This document shows, in pieces, positions 52,601 to 61,600 of a stretch of DNA of 64,000 nt (its first letter is position 1; the number at the start of each line of letters is the position of its first letter). The DNA is from Apus apus (lineage: Eukaryota; Chordata; Aves; Apodiformes; Apodidae). A program made the translations under genes and the position numbers. The notes beneath the pieces are model-generated. The model did not search any database. It was not told the DNA's origin and saw only the letters and a list, made by a program, of their open reading frames with translations. The stretch is taken from positions 15,814,780 through 15,878,779 of the forward strand of contig NC_067291.1 of NCBI RefSeq assembly GCF_020740795.1. The letters are read 5' to 3'.

Positions 52601-55600
52601 ATATTCAGGTTTTCTGCAACACACTTATCAGTGTGTGTCATGGTGGGGTTTTAATATTTTATACCACTGGTAGCTTTATCATATGGAAAACTGTTAATGA
52701 TCTGGGGAGGAATATGGAAGTATGGTTGCAGAAGTGGCAGGTTTCAATGTATTTTAAAGCCAACAGTTCTTGAAAATGGTGCATTTCATGGCTCTTTGGT
52801 TGCCACTAGGGCCTGGGTCACATCACATGCTAGGGTTGCTACTTGGGAGGGCTCTGTGAGCATCTTTAACTCTTGCATATGGGAAAAGGAAAAGAGGAGA
52901 TAATGAATACAGCTCAGGAATCATCTCCACCTACCTGTGCTTTTGCAGACAGGCAAATACAACTTTTCTCAGATGAGATTGGTTCAATAACAATCTGATA
53001 AATATTTAGGATCAGGTGCCTGCTGCCACATCAGTAGAGCATTTGCACTGAATGGAACAGAAATATTGTATGTTTTAATTAGGGTTGTGGTTTTTTTTTT
53101 TGCTTTAAAAAAAAATAGTTGGTTTTGTTAGTACCTTAAAAAGGAGATAATTGTTCAAGTCAAATGAGTGACATGAGTTTTGTTTCCTGGATTATTTCTT
53201 TTATATGCTGAAGCCTGGATTTAGCTTTAGCCCTTGAACTCTCCCAGTCACTAGCTTTCTCTGTTGGAGAGCTGATTCTCATGCTGCATCAATATCGATG
53301 CACAAAAAATGTCTCTGCTGGGTGAAAATCATGGGTAGTTATTTTATTCACCTAGTTATGGGACTGAAACATGAGGGGGAACCTTGAGGAATACCTATAA
53401 TTTGATTCATTTGGGGGGAATTTAATTAAATGCTAGTTTTATACTCTAAGGTATACAAACTTAATTAGTAAAACAGTATTCTCAGATCTTTGTGGAGGAG
53501 ACTGTGTGTGTGTATTGACTATTATTATTTTATGTTTGCACTTTTTGTTCCAGCCCTATTAAAGATATTCATGATGTTCTGGAAGTGACAGTGTTTGATG
53601 AAGATGGAGATAAACCCCCTGATTTCCTTGGAAAAGTTGCCATCCCTTTGCTATCTGTAAGTTACTTTTGCCACATACATCATTCAAACATTGATGGTTT
53701 TTCTGGGAACAAGTTGCATTTCTTTTCCCCATAGCACCAAGCAACACAGATTTAGAGATAAACAAGTTTTGTGATCTCTATATACCTTAGTTGGCAGTGT
53801 TTATAGTCCTCCTTAGTGTAAAGAGCATTGCCAACCCGTTTAAGTACAAATCTGGTTGATTGGGAAGAAAATTACAGAAGTGTCTGTACTTCATCAGCAC
53901 TATATGCCAGGTAGGTCTGAAACCATAATTGAGTTGTTCTGTATGTTTCCACATCACCATCTGAAGGTAACGTTTTAAGCATGTCTTTGTTCTATCTTTC
54001 TTTTTACTCCAAGAAAGTAATTGCACATCACAGTAGGATTGACTAGAGATAGCTGTTGTTACTGGCACAGCTGAATAAAATTACCTAAAAGGGGTGTTTT
54101 CTGCTCTGTCATGCTTTTTAAAGACTGGTGGTTTTTGTTCTGTAAACAAATATGGGAAGAGTGAGCGCTGCCATGGGAGTAAAAAATCAAAACTGGAAAC
54201 AAAGCAAGCTCAGGGGAAAGTGGTTGCTCTGGAGATTGAGAGCTGAAGCTTTTTCAGAAATGGCCAAAAAAGGCCAAGCTAAAGAGAGGGGAACATAAAA
54301 GGGTCATTAAAATACATTAATAGAGAAATGCAGCTTTATGTTTCGTAAGACTGATTTAATTTTGGAACAAGCCTGGTGGTAAGAGTAAGCAAGGTCAAGA
54401 GGTTGGAAGCAGCTCCACGTGTATGTGCAGTGTGACAGAAGATTGTAGCAACTTCTGCTGCAAAGTTTGAGAACCCTCTGGGCTGTGACTTTTATTAAAT
54501 CAAATTCTAGATCAGGCTTGAAATATCACAGGACTTTTGTGATCGTATCAGTCAAGTCATGTAAACATATTTAGCTGTAAGCACTGGGGATTCCTTGAGT
54601 TTTGAGGCACTGCTGTTTTGCAGGAGGTTCCCTGTGCAGAGGAGAGGGTGTCTCAGGTATTTATGCAGGGAGTTCTGTGTTGAGCCCTGTGCAAACAGTC
54701 ATGTTTGCAATATATACCGTGAACCAAGCCATGCATGCAGTAGTGAGATGCTTTTGGGTAATGCCCAGTGTGATGCTGTGGGTAACAGCACTCTCAGCTA
54801 GGCAGATGGTGAATCCTGTTTGACATCACAGAGGACAAAATTGTAGTGTTGTTTCGAAACATCCTCGTGAGAGCATATTCACCTCTTCAGAAAGGCTGGC
54901 ACACGTCTTTCATGGCTAGGGCAAGAATTTGTCTTGGAGTTCTTAGAGGTGTGCTGCTGCAGGAAAGGTAGTATTGCAATAATGGGAGAGTGAGGCTCTG
55001 TCCTGGCAAAGACTGGAGAAACAGGAGGCTTCTAGAGAGGATGCAGAAGTCCCTTCTGATCTAAACCGGCCACACAAGCCCCACAGAGTCAGCACAGTTT
55101 GGGTATGGGACCAATCAAGATCAGAGGGGGGAACTGGAAATATTTGATGTTTCCAAATAAATAATGATCTGCCTAACAAACTCTTGAACTGGCCTAGAGG
55201 ATATGGTCTGAAGGTAAGGAATGCTTTATAGTGGTAAAGAAATAGGCCACTGTGCTCCACTTTTGTTATTATTTTGTCTAAATAAGTGTATTTCTTATGT
55301 ATGCAAATTAAAAGCAATGTGGGTTCTGAATCTCTTCATTATAGTGTTTGCTTTCATCCACCATGTGCTCTTTCCAAGTTATTCTGGAGCCCAGAATAGA
55401 GGAACCCCTGCAATTTGGGGATGTAAAGAGCCTAAGCTATAGAAGCTGAGGAGTAACTACTGAGGTCTTGGTGCCCCACACACTGTCCTGTGCTTTGCCA
55501 TTCTCCCTCCTCTGTGTCTCAGACTGCAATTTCTTTTTGAGGCCGGGAATATTTTAGCTTGTTTGTCTATTTTAGTGGCTTGAGTTGCCAATATCTCCAG

Positions 55601-58600
55601 TTTTAGAACAATATTAGAGTCACTTGGGCAGGGAGGATGATTTGATGTTTACAGGGAGGAAAAAACCTCTTAACATCTTTTATTCCATTTTCAATCACTT
55701 GGTTAATTTTTCCCCAAGTCCTCGTATCTCTGATGTTACTGGAAGAGAGTGGCTGGAGCAGCTGCTCTCCTGCAGACCCAGTGCCTGCCAAATGGTCTGC
55801 ATGATCGGCAGCAGGCTGTGTGGGCTCACAGTGAGATGATGTTAGATTTGGATTTTCTGTTGATTTTATAGGCATTTGTCAAGTATCCCTTAGGAAGCAT
55901 GTAACAAGGCACACTGCATGTGTGTGGCAATGTCCAAACTATTCAGCGTAGGTTTTTTTGTCCAAGGTTTGAGACAAAAAAAAAATAAAATAAAAATTGT
56001 TTATGCTTTCCCTTGCCAACTGATCTTCTTCCTTTCCATCCAAACTTCTCTGCCTCCTATTTCAGTCAAATCTAGTGTAAATATATTAGTCTCTGCATCT
56101 GATTAAAAAACATTTTGCACCTATTAAGTTAGTCTGGGCAGAGAACTGTAATTTTCTCATCTCTTTTTCTTGAAATGAGAATTTCTGTGTATATTGTCAT
56201 TTTTACTATAAATTTGAATGTATCCTTTGAACCATTTAGATAAATATGCTGAAAGAGAACAACAGTTAAAGACTCCAGGAAGCTTTGCAAACCATATAGG
56301 TTTAATTTCTCTAGGTAATCAGGCCTGATATTTGCCTTGCATTAAATTCACTTCTGAAAATTGAAGTGCGTTTGCCATTTTTTTTCTCCTGTTAAAAATG
56401 CACAAGTTTGACTTGTGAGCTGTCAGCACGTGAAGTAAGTTTACTTCAGGAATTGTTCATGGATGACTAGATTATTCTTTTAATGAAAAATTGCCTTGAA
56501 TGAAGTATATGTTGGCAGGGCATGAAATGCTTAATTAATTTGACAACAAATTTTGGTTGGAATGTGTTCAGGAGTCTTAAACTGGCATTTTGCAAATGCG
56601 TGCACACCCTCATCACATTAACATGAACACACACATAACCTTGCTGCACAAAATAAATCAGAGGTGGTGGAATTCCTTATGCTTTACATTGATCCTTGGC
56701 TGTGATCTAGGCTTATTGCAGGCACTGCATGAGAAACAAAAAGTTGGGCAGTTATGAGATGAGATTTAAAGTGTCAGATGATTAATAAAGCTGAAAACTT
56801 CATATCCTTTTGATAGGCATGCTGAAGCAATATTGGGTGCCTTCCCAATTTGCTTTATTTCTTATACAGCTCAATTAACAATGCACTGTACAGACATTGA
56901 TTTGGATAGCGATAAAATGAATTTGGAATTTTCTCTCTTTGTGGGTAGGTGGGGAACAGAGGGAGAGAAGTGGTTATTTGTGTGCGTTTTGTCTTTAGCT
57001 TTTGCATGTTAATCAACCTATGCTATTTGTTTTTCTGCTGCCAATCTTTACATCAAACTGCTGTCCTCTAAAGCACAAATGAGAAAAGTAAACTGAAATG
57101 CAGCTCTGGTCTGCCAGGTCTGCCACATTCACAGAAAAGGAATTTGAATTGAAGACACAGATCAGTGCTACCAGCTTATTCAGGAAAACAGATCACTCAC
57201 TTGCCAGAGGTGACTTGCAGACTCTAGCTTGCCCAGCCTTTGGGCTGGGATGGGTGCTGCTCACTCAGAGTCTGGGTAATGAAAGGGAAGTCCATTTACA
57301 CCACTGAACCGAGCAAGTTTTTGTGCTAGAGACTGAAGATGATCCTGGGGAATGGAGAAGTAGGGCAAAAAACTTCATTGCTTCAAGGAGTTTGATAGGT
57401 TTAGAAGTTTTGTAGGTTTTGTGGGACTTGAGCTAATTATCAAAGAAGTCCTTTCCATCTCTGTGTTCCTTTGTATCCTAGATCTTAGTAAAAGCAACTA
57501 TGTTTCTCTTTGTGAGGGCCTGTCTTTTTTGTTTTGCTTCAAGAGATTCCTATCTCCTAGAAGGCTGCAAGTTATTAGAGACATGGGAACATATAGTGTG
57601 CTTCAATGAATTTGAAAGCAGAGTATATCAAATATCTTTGTGTAGAAAGACCTTTGAGTGAAGTTGTATTGCAGAATGGAATGGTTTTTATCTGATGAAT
57701 TATCAGCTCAGAGTAGACTTCAGCTGCACCCTTTTTTCAGCAAACAGGAAGAGGTCTATGAAATATTTTCAAGTGCCAAGCAAGGTTGGTAGCCAATGAT
57801 ACACTAAAAATAAGTAGTATGTCTCTCCCAAACATAATTATCTAAAATATGGCCTGGATTCAGAGAGCAGACAGCTGATGACTGCAATTACTTAGCACTT
57901 GACCATAGGTGTGGAGCTTTTTTCCAGGAGAAAGCTTCAGAGTTTGAGAGAAGTGAAAATGCAGCATTTATGTGATAAGAGGCAGCTGGGGGTAGTTCCT
58001 TCTGACTTGTCTCCCTGTCTTACACCAGAATTTTGGAATGGTGAAAAGTGCCCGATCTCTTGTCTTTCTCAAGTGCCACCTTGGATTCTTGTGCTCCCAG
58101 GGTTTTCAGCTTCTCCTCAGACTGCCTGGAAGTACTTGTGTGGCTGCTTGCTTTTTTTCAGACCATCAGCTCCTTATCTACTTGATCTTTGGAATCAATC
58201 CTCTGCCAATAATAAAATTTTCCATTCTACTTTGGATTCCACAGAAGGTTGTTGAAAGTGAAACATTTGGAGCAAAGAGGTTTTTTTTGGATAAATGAAT
58301 GGCCATTTCATACTAAATCAAATCAAGGTATATTGCATGAATGGAGAAAATAAGAAAAAACAAAACAACCCTCTTTATTCCTGCCCAGGTGGATCAAATA
58401 TGTGGCTTGCTTTCAGCTTTTCCTGGGGAAATATGTCCTTTGATAAGGGTAGGTGTGTGTCTATTACAAGACAGCTTTATGTTACTCAGGGCAAATGGTA
58501 TGACATTGTGCATCAAAAATGAGCTCAAGCAGGAATATCAGAGGTCCCAAATGCTTTAGATGAATTACCCTTGGAGAGCAGCCATTACCCTTTCCACACG

Positions 58601-61600
58601 TCACGGGGGTTGATGTACAGAGGTTTAACCCAGCGTTCTTCTGTCAGGTCATCAATATATGACATTGAATCTGCATCAAAGCTGGATACAGAGTGAAGTT
58701 TTCTTAAAATCAATGTGAAAAAAAAAAGCCACTAAACCATATTTCTTTGAGACAAGAGCAATGAAAAAACACCCTTTGCTGCGTAAGGGTCCTGTCTTCT
58801 CCGTGTTTTGTGTCATATCAATCTCAGCTTTTGCTATTTCATTAAAATTCCCAAGCAGTCAGAAGGTTGTTGCTTAATAGATTTAGCATTGGCTGGCTAC
58901 ATCAATACTGTGTTTAGTCACATTTGTTTTACTGGGGACATCTGTGGGAAGAGTTTAGCAAATATATTCACTCATTTGAAAGGAACCTGGTGCTCTTTGG
59001 GCCTTGACTGTACGTTGGTCTCGTGTACCCGAGTGTTTGCTTCAGCTAAAGCACTGCCAGAAGTTGCCTCTGTCTGAAGTGTCTGTAGACCCAAATATCT
59101 AATGCACAAAGAATTCTAGCTTTTCTTCCAACTGGTAATTTCCTTTGCATGGTCCTGTATGGAGAAGGGCCTGTGATATAGAATAGATTAAATGTTCTGT
59201 GAAAATACTGGTATTTTTTTTCTTTCTGAGTTGATTCAGAACAGGGAAATGCCCCCAATACTGGTGATTCCCATGGGATAGAAATCCTGACTTTTTTTGA
59301 GAGGTTTTCTGATGGTCACCTTGGAAAGTGAAGCATGTTGATGTGGGATAGGAGCAACTGTCCTCGTGTTTGTCACAAGGTTGTGGGCACTCTTGGTTGG
59401 TGATTTTGCCCCAGTATGTTGTGTGCTGTTGAGAAGCTTTCAGAGAAGGCAGGCATTAGTGTTCAGTGTGGTTATAAACATAATCAATAGATGAATAATA
59501 TTAATTTTTATCTCTTTAAGGACCTCATCGGCAGATATTTTCACATTTAATTAGAATATTCCTTTCCTTCCCTTTTACCATAAGTAGATGTAAACATTAA
59601 TAGGAAAGGTAACTTATTTTAGATACAACTATCGGGGAACTTCATTGAATGAAAGCTGTGTGAGCTCAGAGATGTGGCAAGAGCTGTTGGGGTGACAGAA
59701 GAAATCTGATCTTTCTGACATTTAGTTTCATCCAAGGACCCCAGCTCCAGCTGCAACATTTGTTCACCTTTTCCACAGCTGGAGAGAGCATTTAAGCAGT
59801 CTTTGTGAACTGGAGAAAATAAGCCAGAGAGGAGAAAGAAATAGATCCAAAATGAAATTAATATGACCGGCTGTCTCTCAAAATTGAGGGAGATGTTGAA
59901 CAGAATCTGAACTCTGGCCCAAGAACAGCATGCAATGAAAATGTAGAGTATTAAAAGCTATTTTAGATGTTTTCTTCTGGGCACAGTTGAGACATGCCAC
60001 CGATCTAATCTCCGTGCAGTCATGGGTGTTAGAATTACCCTGCACCTTTTGCTGAACCACACTGGCTTAGCACTCTGCCAAAACTGTAGGAGGTATTTTT
60101 CTTTGACTTTTTTGCAGAGTTTTTTTCTTTTTATCCAAATGAAAATACAATGGAGAGATGCCATTTCATACCTAGCTGTTCTTTTTTTCTCCTGTGCTTT
60201 TTGACTCTGCAGAAGGTCAAAAGCTAGGATATCTGTAGGACTGTTTAGTCTTAGGCTAAGTTATATTGGCACATCTTTTACCAGACAAGTCAAACACTTA
60301 AAATTAAAGATGCCAAATGAAGCTGACTGTAAATCTGGATTTGCACTGCACTTTCTGCCCTGTTCAGTTTTACAGTAGCAGTGATGATAATACCGACAGC
60401 ATTCAAAACATTTCTCAAGCAACAACCCACCCCCATTTTCAAAGACGGAGATGGAAATTATTGCTGACTTGAAAGTTACTGTATGAACACACTGCAACCA
60501 AACCCAAAGTGTGTGATTTAGTTCCAGATCTCAATAGTCTTTTTCACCAAAGTCAGAAGCATTTTTTGAGTGCTGAATACCATGATATTGGACTGGTACC
60601 TTCTCAGTAGTCACAGCATTTCTTTTCATTTTAGCAGCTTGTGACATTTTTTTTCCTTGTTGGTTGGGCTCCTGAAAGATGGAAGCAAGAAGTATATCCC
60701 AAGGAATATAAAGAGAACTTCCGTTTAATGGTTGCTCCTAAGGTAATAGGATGAAATGTTATTAGAAATGTGTGAAATACATGGAAAGTCTGCCTTCAAA
60801 TAAAAAAAAAAATATGGAGAATCCAGAATAATGTTATTGTGATACATATTGAGCACCTACATCTCTGCAGACACATTGGGAGAAACCCACCTTCTGTTGC
60901 AGAAGAGTCCATGAATCAAAGATCAGTCTAAACCTGCTGCTGGTGGCATCCCATTGGACCAAAGGGATAACATCTGTACCTGTGCCTCTACCATCAGTAA
61001 ATCCATCTTTCAGTTCATTTGGGTGAATGAATAGTCTTTAATTTCCAAACAAAGTTTGCTTCATTTTCATTCAGCAGGGTTTTTTTGTTATTGGTGGTGT
61101 TGTTTTGTTTGTTTGTTTGTTCTTGCTTGAAAAGAGAGGAAACTTAAAATAACAGAATCCTTTATGATGGGCTGACAATAGTGGATGTGACAGTTAGCCT
61201 GAGGACCTTGTGGTGCCAGTCCTTTTGCCCCAAAGAGGGGCTCACACATCAGCCGTTCTTCTGTTTTGGGGCTGCAGGTTATCTCAACCTGCTGGCCTCC
61301 AAAATAGTTTTTTGCCTGCCCCTATCTTGAGAGCTGCAGCATCCTTTGTTGCCAGCTCCAACCTCTCGTGTATTCTCTTGCAGTGAAAACAAAGGTGCTT
61401 AGTGATCATTTTAGTGCAGTGTCTATTATTGTGATTATTTATTGTTATTAAATATATTCTGCATATGCCTGCATAAGTCCCAGCACCCTGTTAAGCAAAG
61501 CTTTGGATGAGGACACTGTAAAAGCTGGAGGTCCTGGTTGGTCAGCACTGAGGATACAAAGTTGATCCTTGTGAGAGCCCCCTTGCCTTTCAACTGTTAG

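Noticed and set aside
61430..61560. Possible old L2-type LINE or SINE tail (tattattgtgattatttattg and cagcaccctgttaagc)
   Set aside because: Suggestive of ancient amniote repeats but too degenerate to call by eye.
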